A stretch of DNA of 64,000 nucleotides. It comes from an uncultured Acetatifactor sp. (lineage in GTDB: Bacteria > Bacillota > Clostridia > Lachnospirales > Lachnospiraceae). Made by a program: the position numbers and the translations under genes. The notes below the pieces were generated by a model. The model was given only the letters and a program-made list of their open reading frames with translations, was not told where the DNA came from and did no database searches. Shown here in pieces: positions 43,388-51,946 of the stretch (the first letter of the stretch is position 1; each line of letters starts with the position of its first letter). The stretch is from positions 1 to 64,000 of the forward strand of contig CATKXX010000002.1 in the NCBI GenBank assembly GCA_949840935.1, given 5' to 3'.

Positions 43388-43990
43388 TCATAACGGCTTA
43401 AAATCGCTGGCCGGATGCTTGCACCACGGGCAGATAAAGCCTTCGGGAAGCGTATCCCCCTCGTAGATGTAGCCGCACACGGTACAGATAAAGCCCTTTT
43501 TCTTCTCCTGCGCCGCGGGAGCTGCCTTGATATTTTTCTGATAGTACTGGTAAGTCACAGAATTATCCTCCGACAGCACGGCACAGTCCGTCACATCGGC
43601 CAGGAACAGGGTATGAGTCCCCAGGTCTGTGGCAGATACCACCCTGGCAGATATATACGCATTACATTCATTGGCAATGTAGACGATGCCGTTGCCTGAC
43701 CGCTGGTATTCCACAGCCTCCAACTTATCCACTTCCGCCCCGCTCTGGAAGCCCCAATGCTTAAAAGTACCAAAGGTAGATTTTTCTGTCAGTACGGACA
43801 CATTAAATTCCCCTGTACGGAGGATCATATCATGGGTATAGTTTTTCTTGTTCACCGCAACAGTAATACGGTTCGGCTCTGTGGTCACCTGGGACACTGT
43901 GTTCACAATACACCCATTATCCTTCTCTCCCTCCCTGGCTGTCAGGATAAACAGGCCATAGGTCAACTGATACATCGCTTTCTTATCCAA
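43388..43990 (-). CDS. hrb: High-molecular-weight rubredoxin (flavin reductase plus rubredoxin)
   Basis: 200 residues starting at TTG (43990), which has AGGAGG five bases upstream; homologous proteins also start LDKKAMY/MDKKAMY. Residues about 1-150 are an FMN-binding flavin reductase domain (ALYQLTYGLF-like start, NTVSQVTTEPNRITVAVNKKNY split, GTHTLFLADVTD). The C-terminal 45 residues are a rubredoxin (CTVCGYIYEGD, CPWCKHPASDF). In acetogens Hrb passes electrons from NAD(P)H to flavodiiron protein and rubrerythrin. It sits between an unknown gene and rbr. Confidence 0.9.
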   Translation of the reverse strand: MDKKAMYQLTYGLFILTAREGEKDNGCIVNTVSQVTTEPNRITVAVNKKNYTHDMILRTGEFNVSVLTEKSTFGTFKHWGFQSGAEVDKLEAVEYQRSGNGIVYIANECNAYISARVVSATDLGTHTLFLADVTDCAVLSEDNSVTYQYYQKNIKAAPAAQEKKKGFICTVCGYIYEGDTLPEGFICPWCKHPASDFKPL

Positions 43991-44010
43991 AATATCCTCC
44001 TCTTTCCTTC

Positions 44011-44370
44011 TTAAATACATTCCAACAGCCATCTCGTCCCGGTCAGTGCATTCCTCTCAATCAGCTTCACATACTCATCCCTTGGATCTTCGCCCGTGTA
44101 AGCACATCTCATCGCGACAGCGCGGATGGCCTCTCCGAAATGCGGATGCTTTGCCCCGATATCGAAGAGCTGCTGCAGCGTTATCTTTATGGGCCGGGAA
44201 TCCAGTACGCCGTTGAAGATAACCTCCGCCGTGTTGATCTTGAAATCCTTCACAAACATATCTCTCCAGTCTTCAAAGCAGAATCCCTGCTTCTGCCCCT
44301 CGATCATATACCAGATACTGTCGGGATACGGAGTGCGCAGCTCCTTGTACTTACTACCAAACACTCTCAT
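44011..44370 (-). CDS. Unknown protein of the oxygen-defence operon
   Basis: 119 residues, start behind GGGGAAGGG. Soluble, with no signal peptide or membrane segment. It has aromatic-rich patches (YPDSIWYMIEGQKQGFCFEDWRD read in two parts) and a VIFNGVLDSRPIKI beta stretch. There is one Cys in FCFED and others in RCAYTG and LLECI. No domain is recognised. As first gene of the unit with hrb and rbr and behind a palindromic operator, it probably serves oxygen or peroxide tolerance, but this rests on context only. Confidence 0.6.
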   Translation of the reverse strand: MRVFGSKYKELRTPYPDSIWYMIEGQKQGFCFEDWRDMFVKDFKINTAEVIFNGVLDSRPIKITLQQLFDIGAKHPHFGEAIRAVAMRCAYTGEDPRDEYVKLIERNALTGTRWLLECI

Positions 44371-44418
44371 AAGCCCTTCCCCCTTTATATTGATTTGCAG
44401 TCCCCAAATCCTGTTTTT

Positions 44419-44447
44419 ATTTTACCATAATAAATGATTTATTTCTA
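44419..44447 (-). promoter_or_regulatory. Promoter with PerR-like palindrome
   Basis: On the minus strand TAGAAA (44442-44447), 17 bp, TAAAAT (44419-44424). The spacer and -35 are covered by AATAAATGATTTATT (44429-44443), a 15-base palindrome similar in size and AT content to PerR boxes. It drives the unknown gene, hrb and rbr. Confidence 0.55.
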
Positions 44448-44488
44448 CCATAATCCGCTTCTATTTTCAGAGAAAGATGATCATGCTT

Positions 44489-46744
44489 TCAGGGACAATT
44501 CCTGCACTCCACTATCCCCTCTGTAAGGTGAGACAATATGACAGGTTCCTCCTTAGCCCAGGAAAAATCCACCTGGCAGCTTCCCCTTTCCATCCTGCCT
44601 TCATATTTACTTCCATACACGGTAATTCTTTCTCCCGGTTCCAGTATAATATTGGGCAGCCTTCCCTTTAAGATTTCCTCATAGTCGTCGCTGAGGAAAT
44701 AATCCTCCAGATGGATATTTGTACTGCCTGTGTTCTCCAGCACTACACTGTCCTGAGTCCCATTGATGGAAAAATAACAGATAGAAAGCTGTTCCTTATC
44801 CACAATCTCGTAATCGGGAACCACGATCAGCTTTTCATTTTCCCCCAGATACTCCTCCGCCAGAATCTCTGCTTCACTGCCTTCTATATATTTCCCATTG
44901 ACCTCATAGCCTTTTACCTCTATCCCGCTGTTAGCCTTTACAGAGAGTGTGATCGGGATTCCCGCAAAGTACCAGCTATTCTCTGATACTGGCTGCCCGT
45001 TGATACATGCCTCCACCGCCCCGCCTTCCGCCTCCGCCTGAAACAGGGCCCCGCAGTCCCATGTCCGCATCATCTCTGAAAGCACATTTGCCCTTCTGTC
45101 CTCCGCAAACCTTCGGATGACCTGCATTTCTTCCACAACATCCTCGATGCTGTTATCATCTGACTCCCATATGGAGTCCTTCAGAATATCTGTCTGCCCC
45201 ATCATATATTCCAGTTCAGCCCATCTGGAAGCATTCAGCGTCTCCAGTGTCCAGTCCACATTTTCCTTGGAAAAGCTGTTATTTCCCAGGTTGATCACCT
45301 GGTTGATAAACGCATCCCTGCATTCTTTACGTTCCATCAGCCTGGCAAATATCATGGTATACTGATCCGGGTCGCACAGCTCCTGCAGCACTTCCGCAGT
45401 CACATCCCTGCCTATCCACCCAAAGAAAATCAGGCCCATCCCATAATCCAGATCATAGAGCAGGTAACGGTATCGTCCGTCGAAGACCGTACCCTCACGA
45501 TACTCCTCCCCATCCGCCGCCATATAACGATATACCTTGACATTCCCCGCCCAGTCATAATTATTCACATAATATTCAATCGCCGCGTAATGCAGAAGGT
45601 TGTCCACATCTATTGTCTTTGTTACCTTCTCCCACACTTTGTCATCGTTTATGTCCGCGTCCCTGAGCCAGATACAAAAGCTGTTATATTCTTCCGCGCT
45701 CTGCCGTTCCAGCGGATCCTGCCCCTCCGATATTTCCATCTGGTTCATACTATTCCCGCAGACTGCCATTTCCCCCTCGTAGAAGCCGTACTTTTCACGG
45801 AAATACCTGTCGTCATACGCATTTTGCAGCCAGTACACCCCCTGGTAGCATCCGTTGATATACACCGCCGCACTGCGGGACACCAGTACATCGGGAAATC
45901 CTGATTGGCCTGCAAGCTCGCAGCACAGGGTGTTCCTGATAAACCCGTAACCGTTATCCTGACCTGAATTGTGCAGGGACAGCCTCTGAAATTCCTGAAT
46001 ATTCTCGCCTGTGCTGTCAGAGATCAGCTGGCTGAAAAAGGGATAGGTAAACTCATTTACCTCGTCATAGCTGTGCCTGGCAATGAGCCGGAATGATTTC
46101 TGGTTTTTGACACGCGCCGCCCTTCCATAAATCTTAATGCCGCATTCCTGCGAGATGATCTCCCCGCCGTCCCTGTCGAAGACCGCCGCATGGACTTCCA
46201 GCTCCGTTTCCTCATAATAATTCGCAGGAACCAGGACATGCTGCGGATTCACACCTGGATTTTCCGCCATATACTCGTCCCATCGCCGGCCCCTGACAAA
46301 GATTCCGTCCTCATAGCCAAACAGGCTGTCTTCATCCCCCTGTACACAGACCACATAGTCCGTCTCCAGGTACCTTCCCTCCCCCAGGATCAGATAATTG
46401 CGCTCCTGCTGTTCCAGAAGGGTGCCGTCTTCCAGACAGGTGAAGAACAAAAAGCTGTACGCGCTTCCCTCCGGCTCCGCATACAGGGCCAGGGGCTCCG
46501 TGTACTCCCTCACGTTGCCCCAGTCTTCCGAAGGCTTTTTCCCGTCGACAGTATAATATACAGTCCCTTTCCCTGACGGCATCCGTACCGTTACCGTCAT
46601 GCCCTCCCGGTAAAAACCGCTGTCCGGGAAAACATATATTTTCCCACTGTTTTCTATTTTAAAATTATAAAACAGAAGCCATGCACTGCCTATCAAGAAC
46701 AGCACACAGCCTGCCACAAATAACCTGATCTTACGCTTTTCCAC
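44489..46744 (-). CDS. CotH-kinase-domain membrane-anchored protein
   Basis: 751 residues. One N-terminal membrane helix (about 8-27) places the rest outside the cell. Residues about 35-85 are a chitobiase-like beta domain (GTVYYTVDGKKPSED). Residues about 140-540 are a CotH domain: KIYGRAARVKNQKSFRLIAR, LHNSGQDNGYGFIRN, AAVYINGCYQGVYWLQNAYD and the metal-binding LLYDLDYGMGL. CotH proteins are atypical kinases that phosphorylate surface or spore-coat proteins. The C-terminal 110 residues resemble a lamin-tail domain (VVLENTGSTNIHLEDYFLSD). Third gene after VTC and DUF4956 genes. Confidence 0.88.
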   Translation of the reverse strand: MEKRKIRLFVAGCVLFLIGSAWLLFYNFKIENSGKIYVFPDSGFYREGMTVTVRMPSGKGTVYYTVDGKKPSEDWGNVREYTEPLALYAEPEGSAYSFLFFTCLEDGTLLEQQERNYLILGEGRYLETDYVVCVQGDEDSLFGYEDGIFVRGRRWDEYMAENPGVNPQHVLVPANYYEETELEVHAAVFDRDGGEIISQECGIKIYGRAARVKNQKSFRLIARHSYDEVNEFTYPFFSQLISDSTGENIQEFQRLSLHNSGQDNGYGFIRNTLCCELAGQSGFPDVLVSRSAAVYINGCYQGVYWLQNAYDDRYFREKYGFYEGEMAVCGNSMNQMEISEGQDPLERQSAEEYNSFCIWLRDADINDDKVWEKVTKTIDVDNLLHYAAIEYYVNNYDWAGNVKVYRYMAADGEEYREGTVFDGRYRYLLYDLDYGMGLIFFGWIGRDVTAEVLQELCDPDQYTMIFARLMERKECRDAFINQVINLGNNSFSKENVDWTLETLNASRWAELEYMMGQTDILKDSIWESDDNSIEDVVEEMQVIRRFAEDRRANVLSEMMRTWDCGALFQAEAEGGAVEACINGQPVSENSWYFAGIPITLSVKANSGIEVKGYEVNGKYIEGSEAEILAEEYLGENEKLIVVPDYEIVDKEQLSICYFSINGTQDSVVLENTGSTNIHLEDYFLSDDYEEILKGRLPNIILEPGERITVYGSKYEGRMERGSCQVDFSWAKEEPVILSHLTEGIVECRNCP

Positions 46745-46766
46745 CTGGCGCCTCCAAATCGGTCTC

Positions 46767-47438
46767 TCAAGCTACAATATCACCCTCATAAGTCAATACG
46801 GATACGGCAACCCCTTTCATCCCTCCCAGCCGGAGCAGGAGATCATCCTGGCGGTCCGTCTTGATTTCAACGATCATCCGCAGCCTGCCCTCGGACAGGT
46901 AGCTTGACCTGATCCTGGAATAACTGCAGTACTCCTTCACGGATTCCCTGACCGCTTCCAGGTCGCCCTCCATGCCGTTGACCACCAGAACATAAGGAGC
47001 CTTCAGCACCGGGATATGGCTGAGCACAAAGAGAAGCACCGTCAGTAACAACGTTACCACAATTGCCAGCAGATACTGCCTCGCGCCGCACATAATGCCT
47101 GTGGCCACCCCCCAGAACAGGAAAAACAGATCCAGGGAGTCCTTCACCGCGGAACGGTATCTCACAATGGACAGGGCACCCACCATACCAAGGGACAGCA
47201 CCAGGTTGGACTGGATTGCCAGCACAATGGCGGCGGTAGTCACAGTCATGCCCACCAGGGATAGATTAAAATTACTGTTGTAAAAGGATTTCCTGCCCAG
47301 CAGCCGGTAGAGAAAGAACAAATACAGTGACAAAAGCACGGCAGCGGCCAAAGACAGCAGAATCACCTGAAACGTGATCCCTCCGCCGTCAAAATACTCC
47401 AAAAAAGATTTTTTCAATATATCCTTAAAAGTCGTCAT
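46767..47438 (-). CDS. DUF4956 membrane protein
   Basis: 223 residues. Four membrane helices in the first 145 residues, with the typical SLVGMTVTTAAIVLAIQSN and LGMVGALSIVRYRSAVKDSLD (a charged re-entrant segment) of DUF4956. The C-terminal 75 residues are a cytoplasmic ferredoxin-like domain (RMIVEIKTDRQDDLLLRLGG). Start overlaps the VTC stop by ATGA, and CotH follows 22 bp later. DUF4956 proteins are often encoded beside VTC-domain polyphosphate polymerases; the role, perhaps transport or coupling, is not known. Confidence 0.88.
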   Translation of the reverse strand: MTTFKDILKKSFLEYFDGGGITFQVILLSLAAAVLLSLYLFFLYRLLGRKSFYNSNFNLSLVGMTVTTAAIVLAIQSNLVLSLGMVGALSIVRYRSAVKDSLDLFFLFWGVATGIMCGARQYLLAIVVTLLLTVLLFVLSHIPVLKAPYVLVVNGMEGDLEAVRESVKEYCSYSRIRSSYLSEGRLRMIVEIKTDRQDDLLLRLGGMKGVAVSVLTYEGDIVA

Positions 47439-48130
47439 ATTCCCAAGCCTCTCCCAAGCTTTCTTCCCAGATAGTACTTTGAAAATGTGCTCTTCTGCAG
47501 TCCTCCCGTATCCAGCAGGTCATGCAGGAACCCCGGCAAAACTTCCGTATATTTTACCTCCAGCAGCAGTCTGCCCGCCTCCTGGACAGGATACCTGAAG
47601 ATATCTTCCTCAAAAAAGCGGTCAATCTGGTCAGAAAAGCATATTCCTGTATCAAAAGTAATGCGCACATCTCCCACATCATATACATAGGGTTCCCTGT
47701 TATACTCCACTATTATTTTAGGGCGCAGGCCCTTTGTGAAGCAATCCGTCAGGAAACGGTTTACCACCCTGTCCCCGGCCGGATACTCCGCATTGTCCGC
47801 ATTCTCCATCAGGCGGCAGCATAAATCTTTCGATATCTCCGCACTGTCCTTGCGGATTTTGGAATGCATTTTTATCTTCTGTTCCAGCCGGATCATCCCC
47901 GGATCATGGTTGTATATACGGAGCCGCCACTTGCTCCGCGGCTCCGTGCCTGTTTCGTTTGCATGATATGCACTGTCAGCATAGTCATCAAAATAGAGGC
48001 TCCGGATATTGTACCGGCCGCTGCGGCCGGCCTGCGGATCCACGTCGCAGACTGCGGCAATCCTCATACGGATTTCTTCTGCCTGGAGCCGGTCAATAAT
48101 GAATTTCTCCTCATATCGAAATAAAGACAA
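47435..48130 (-). CDS. VTC-domain polyphosphate polymerase
   Basis: 231 residues from the TTG at 48130. Reading further upstream is open, but a good promoter (48161-48189) lies there and would place its start about 24 bases before this TTG; GGAGG is 12 bases upstream. VTC tunnel domain signatures: RYEEKFIID (about 4-12), NIRSLYFDD, KWRLRIYNHD, LEQKIKM, KIIVEYNREPYVY and a terminal LLEVKYTEVLPGFLHDLL. The fold makes polyphosphate from nucleoside triphosphates in yeast VTC4; the basic and Glu residues of the tunnel are present. First gene of the operon with DUF4956 and CotH. Confidence 0.85.
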   Translation of the reverse strand: MSLFRYEEKFIIDRLQAEEIRMRIAAVCDVDPQAGRSGRYNIRSLYFDDYADSAYHANETGTEPRSKWRLRIYNHDPGMIRLEQKIKMHSKIRKDSAEISKDLCCRLMENADNAEYPAGDRVVNRFLTDCFTKGLRPKIIVEYNREPYVYDVGDVRITFDTGICFSDQIDRFFEEDIFRYPVQEAGRLLLEVKYTEVLPGFLHDLLDTGGLQKSTFSKYYLGRKLGRGLGI

Positions 48131-48160
48131 CCTGCAACCGCACCTCCATTTTCTACAGCC

Positions 48161-48189
48161 ATGATAGCATAAGCGGACTCTGAAGTCAA
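48161..48189 (-). promoter_or_regulatory. Promoter of the VTC-DUF4956-CotH operon
   Basis: TTGACT (48184-48189), 17-bp spacer, TATCAT (48161-48166) on the minus strand. Start of transcription is expected near 48154, giving a very short leader and supporting the TTG start. Confidence 0.8.
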
Positions 48190-48274
48190 CACCTCCGGAC
48201 AAGCGCCAGCTGGCAGGCCCGGTCAAAAGCATCACGGCGGGCCCGGCCGCTTATGTCACACGGCCGGACTTCGT

Positions 48275-49351
48275 TCAGTTTTCTCCCATCTTTATAAGCT
48301 TGGCCGCCTGGTCGGCAGCGATACAGGCATCCAGGATCTCCTGGATATCGCCGTTCATCACCTTATCCAGCTTATAAATGGTAAGTCCTATCCTGTGGTC
48401 GGTGACGCGGCCCTGGGGAAAGTTGTAGGTGCGTATCTTTTCGGAGCGGTCCCCCGTGCCGATCTGGCTTCTCCTCATCTCCGCCTCCGCGTCATGCCTC
48501 TGCTGCTGCTCGATATCATAGAGCTTGGCCTTCAGCAGCGCAAACGCCTTGGCCTTATTTTGTATCTGGGATTTCTCCGTCTGGCTGTAGACCACGATAC
48601 CGGTGGGATAATGGGTCAGCCGCACCGCAGAGTCGGTGGTATTGACACACTGCCCGCCGTTCCCGGAAGCACGCATGACATCGATCCTGATGTCCTTCTC
48701 GTCGATGACAATATCAATATCCTCGTCCACCTCCGGCATCACAGCCACGGAAATCGTGGAGGTATGGATGCGCCCGCCGCTCTCCGTCTCAGGCACCCGC
48801 TGTACCCTATGGACACCGCTCTCATATTTCATCCGGGAATACGCGCCCTGCCCGGTGATCATAAACTGTACTTCCTTCATCCCGCCAATGCCGATTTCAT
48901 CCGCATTCAGCGTCTCCACCTTCCATCTCTGGCTCTCCGCATAATGCACATACATGCGGTAAATCTCCGCGGCAAACAGCGCCGCCTCATCGCCGCCTGC
49001 ACCGGCGCGGATCTCCACGATCACATTCTTGTCGTCGTTGGGATCCTTGGGAAGCAGCAGCACTTTAAGCTGCTGTTCCAATTCCTCAATGCGCTTTTTG
49101 CTGTCGTTCAGCGTCTCCTTGATCATCTCGCGCATCTCCTCATCTGTCTCCGCCTCCAGCAGCTCCAGTGAGTCATCCACATCCTGCCTGCATTTCTTGT
49201 ATTCCGTATAGGCATCCACCACAGGCGACAGATCGCTCTGCTCCTTCATAAGCATGCGGAAGCGCTCCTGATTGTTCGCCACCGTGGGCTCATGCAGCTC
49301 GCTCAGGATTTCCTCAAAGCGAATCAATAAATCATCTAATCTGTCAAACAT
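48275..49351 (-). CDS. prfA: Peptide chain release factor 1
   Basis: 358 residues from the ATG at 49351 (GGAG eight bases upstream); a GTG three codons earlier is possible. It reads UAA and UAG in the ribosomal A site and releases the peptide. The catalytic GGQ is at about 231-233 ([20 protein letters not shown]), and the [15 protein letters not shown] segment is typical. Domain 1 is a helical hairpin. PrmC, encoded just upstream, methylates the GGQ glutamine. The conserved order with prmC and DUF1385 is standard in Clostridia. Confidence 0.96.
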   Translation of the reverse strand: MFDRLDDLLIRFEEILSELHEPTVANNQERFRMLMKEQSDLSPVVDAYTEYKKCRQDVDDSLELLEAETDEEMREMIKETLNDSKKRIEELEQQLKVLLLPKDPNDDKNVIVEIRAGAGGDEAALFAAEIYRMYVHYAESQRWKVETLNADEIGIGGMKEVQFMITGQGAYSRMKYESGVHRVQRVPETESGGRIHTSTISVAVMPEVDEDIDIVIDEKDIRIDVMRASGNGGQCVNTTDSAVRLTHYPTGIVVYSQTEKSQIQNKAKAFALLKAKLYDIEQQQRHDAEAEMRRSQIGTGDRSEKIRTYNFPQGRVTDHRIGLTIYKLDKVMNGDIQEILDACIAADQAAKLIKMGEN

Positions 49352-49462
49352 TTTACTCACTCCATTCTATCGCATTCCCATCGGCAGCCCCTGCCCCGAT
49401 GCAAGCTGTCCCCGCCGCGCGGGCAGGCCGGGAGTCTTCCTTCCAATCCCTTATTTTCCTGA

Positions 49463-50314
49463 TCATGCCAAAGTATGGCGCAGGACGCCGGATACCACTC
49501 TGTCCAGTCCCGCATAATCCTTTATCACCCGGAGCTCTCCAAAGCCCTTTTCTTTCAGGAGACCGCAGACCGCTTCTCCCTGATCATACCCTGTCTCACA
49601 GAACAGCAGGCCGCCGGGCTTCAGGTACTCCCCGCATTCCTCTGCAAGCCTCCGGTAAAAGGCCAGTCCGTCCTCTCCCCCGTCCAGCGCGGTGAGAGGC
49701 TCATGCTCCCTTACCTCCGGCATCAGACTGCCTATGACCCCGCTGGGGATATAGGGCGGATTCGCCACAAGCATATCAAACCTCCCGCTTACATTTACAA
49801 ACAGGTCGCTCTCCACAAACCGCACCTGCCTGTCCGGTGTCAGCAGCCTCCGGGCGTTTTCTTCCGCCACCTTCAGCGCTTCTTCCGATATATCCGCTCC
49901 AAGGCCGGTACAGTCATTGGAATACTTCAGCAGGCTGATCAGGATGCAGCCCGACCCGGTGCACATATCCAGGATGTCCATACCGTCCCGCAGCTCACGC
50001 AGCGCCTCCTCCACCAATATCTCAGTGTCCTGCCTGGGGATCAGTACATGCTCGTTGACCCTGAACGCCAATCCCATAAAATCCTGAAACCCTGTCAGCT
50101 GCTGCAGAGGGATCCGCTCCGCCCGCCTTGCTGCCAGGGAGAGGAATCCGGCTTCCCGCTCCGGCGCCAGCTCCCTGTCCCCATGCGCCAGCAGGTCATT
50201 ACGGTTCGTCCCGCACACATGCTCCAGAAGCAGCCTGGCGTCCAGGTCAGCTTCCTCAACCCCTGCCTCCGCCAGGATACTGCGTCCCTTTTCATAACAT
50301 TCCCTGTAAGTCAT
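49463..50314 (-). CDS. prmC: Release-factor glutamine methyltransferase PrmC
   Basis: 283 residues. It uses S-adenosylmethionine to methylate the Gln of the GGQ motif in RF1 and RF2. N-terminal helical domain (about 1-75) for release-factor contact. The Rossmann-like domain shows the SAM motif ILDMCTGSGCILISL (about 113-127) and the catalytic NPPYIPSG (about 183-190). It starts 71 bp after the DUF1385 gene and precedes prfA by 111 bp, probably one operon. Confidence 0.95.
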   Translation of the reverse strand: MTYRECYEKGRSILAEAGVEEADLDARLLLEHVCGTNRNDLLAHGDRELAPEREAGFLSLAARRAERIPLQQLTGFQDFMGLAFRVNEHVLIPRQDTEILVEEALRELRDGMDILDMCTGSGCILISLLKYSNDCTGLGADISEEALKVAEENARRLLTPDRQVRFVESDLFVNVSGRFDMLVANPPYIPSGVIGSLMPEVREHEPLTALDGGEDGLAFYRRLAEECGEYLKPGGLLFCETGYDQGEAVCGLLKEKGFGELRVIKDYAGLDRVVSGVLRHTLA

Positions 50315-50385
50315 AGCTTCCCCATTTCCATACCCGTTTCATTCCCACCCTGCCAATCCGGCAGCCTGTCTGCATGATTCCCTTT

Positions 50386-51534
50386 TCAGCCCGGGGCTTC
50401 CCCGTCCTCCAGGGAATTCGGCTCCCATCCGGAAGCTTCCCTCTCGTCCAGGGGCTCCGGTTCCCAGCCCGGGGCTTCCCCCTCGTCCAGGGGCTCCGGT
50501 TTCCAGCCGGAGGCTTCCCCCTCGTCCAGGGGCTCTGGCTCCCAGTCCGGGGCTTCCCCGTCTGGCCGGGAGCCCTCCCCATCCATCCAGGATTCGTCCA
50601 CCTCATAGCCGAAATTCTCGTATAAATACTGCCTCCAGTCAAAAACTGCCTCCACTGCCGCTATGGCGACCTCAGCCATGCTTTCATCGGGCTCTTTGGT
50701 CGTCATCCTCTGAATCATCATCCCGGGAGCGGAAAGGATACGGACTAAGATATTGTTGCTCCTTCCCGCCAGACGGATGATCTCATAAGAGATACCGGCT
50801 ACCACGGGCATCAGCAGGATGCGCAGCACCACCTTCAGCACCACGCTGTCCACCCTGATAAAGAAAAAGAGTATAATGCTCACAAAAAAAACAAAAAAGA
50901 GAAAGCTGGTGCCGCATCTTCTGTGGAGCCGCGAGCTTCTCATCACATTGTGAACCGTCAGCGGCCTGCCCTTCTCGACACAGTTAATACACTTATGCTC
51001 CGCGCCGTGATACTGGTACAGCCTCCTGATATCTTTCATGGCGCTGATTCCCCACACATAAAGAATAAAGATGAGGATACGGATTGCCCCTTCTATGATT
51101 GCCATCAGCGATTCATTCCTCACATATCCCTTCAGCAGGGAAGCAAGAAAATAAGGCAGCACCACAAAGATTCCCACTGCCATGACAATGGCGAACACTG
51201 TGACCAGCGCATTTACCAGCCCCTCACTGCCGCCGGGCTTATCCTGCGCCCTGTCAGTCCCCGTGCCTTCCTCCTCATAGAAGGATGCGGAGTAATTTAA
51301 CACCCTCATCCCAAGGATCATGGAATCTATAAAATTAAAGCATCCCCGGATAAAGGGAATTTCCTTTATCCTGCTGCCGTGCATGACCCCCTGGTAATTT
51401 TCCAGCTCCACACTGACCTCGCCATCAGGCTTCCTGACCGCAACGGCATACTTTTCGCTGTTTTTCATCATAATGCCTTCCAGGACCGCCTGACCGCCGA
51501 TTCCGGAATAACGACTACATTTTTTTCTCGCCAT
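50386..51534 (-). CDS. DUF1385 membrane protein with repeat tail
   Basis: 382 residues from the ATG at 51534, with AAGGA 4-5 bases upstream; an ATG at 51546 is too close to GGAGG. YqhQ-like DUF1385: GIGGQAVLEGIMMKN (start region), membrane helices near 110, 150, 225-250, and the conserved YQYHGAEHKCINC, LHRRCGTSFLF and RLAGRSNNILVRILSAPGM. The function is unknown although it always lies near rpmE, prmC and prfA. The last 60 residues are 13-residue acidic repeats (see the repeat entry), absent from ordinary members. Confidence 0.88.
   Translation of the reverse strand: MARKKCSRYSGIGGQAVLEGIMMKNSEKYAVAVRKPDGEVSVELENYQGVMHGSRIKEIPFIRGCFNFIDSMILGMRVLNYSASFYEEEGTGTDRAQDKPGGSEGLVNALVTVFAIVMAVGIFVVLPYFLASLLKGYVRNESLMAIIEGAIRILIFILYVWGISAMKDIRRLYQYHGAEHKCINCVEKGRPLTVHNVMRSSRLHRRCGTSFLFFVFFVSIILFFFIRVDSVVLKVVLRILLMPVVAGISYEIIRLAGRSNNILVRILSAPGMMIQRMTTKEPDESMAEVAIAAVEAVFDWRQYLYENFGYEVDESWMDGEGSRPDGEAPDWEPEPLDEGEASGWKPEPLDEGEAPGWEPEPLDEREASGWEPNSLEDGEAPG
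50389..50562 (-). repeat. 39-bp tandem repeat in the DUF1385 gene
   Basis: Four full units of 39 bp (50389-50427, 50428-50466, 50467-50505, 50506-50544) and a partial fifth code for repeats of 13 residues of the type EAPGWEPEPLDEG ending at the stop codon. Units alternate APD/ASG/APG, pointing to unequal duplication of pairs. Confidence 0.85.
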
Positions 51535-51574
51535 ATTTTCCTTCATTCCTCCACTGGTAATGGATCCTTTTGCG

Positions 51575-51607
51575 CAAAAAAGGTTGAGATACAGCACCTC
51601 AACCTTT
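51575..51607 (-). terminator. Terminator of rpmE
   Basis: AAGGTTGAG and CTCAACCTT arms (51579-51588 and 51598-51607) are followed on the minus strand by TTTTTTGCG. It lies 10 bp past the rpmE stop, so DUF1385 transcription must start elsewhere or come by read-through. Confidence 0.8.
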
Positions 51608-51616
51608 CCTGAATTC

Positions 51617-51817
51617 CTATTTAACGCCGTATTTTCTGTTGAACTTCTCAATACGTCCATCGGCTCTGGCTGTCTTCTGCTGGCCGGTGTAGAATGAGTG
51701 GCACTTGGAACAGACTTCCACGTGAATCTCGGGCTTTGTGGATCCCGTCACGAATGTGTTGCCACAGTTGCAGGTTACGGTTGCCTGATAGTACTGGGGA
51801 TGGATACCTTCTTTCAT
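51617..51817 (-). CDS. rpmE: Ribosomal protein L31 (zinc-binding type)
   Basis: 66 residues, full length. Four Cys ligands (CNCG at about 16-19 and CSKC at about 36-39) mark the zinc-containing C+ form. MKEGIHPQY at the start and HSFYTGQQK near the end are family typical. AGAGG precedes the ATG. It lies downstream of rho and is followed by a hairpin. Confidence 0.97.
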   Translation of the reverse strand: MKEGIHPQYYQATVTCNCGNTFVTGSTKPEIHVEVCSKCHSFYTGQQKTARADGRIEKFNRKYGVK

Positions 51818-51946
51818 CTCTTTTCACCTCTCTATGTGATAATCGCCTGTATGTTTTGTTCTCATCCGCACTGCTTATGGAACCACAAACAGCGGTATTA
51901 TTGTAACATATGGATGGTATCCTTGCAAGTCCTTTTTCCATAACTT

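Noticed and set aside
48243..48267. GC-rich hairpin after prfA as a terminator
   Set aside because: The 7-bp stem is good but GCCCGCC, not a T run, follows on the transcribed strand.
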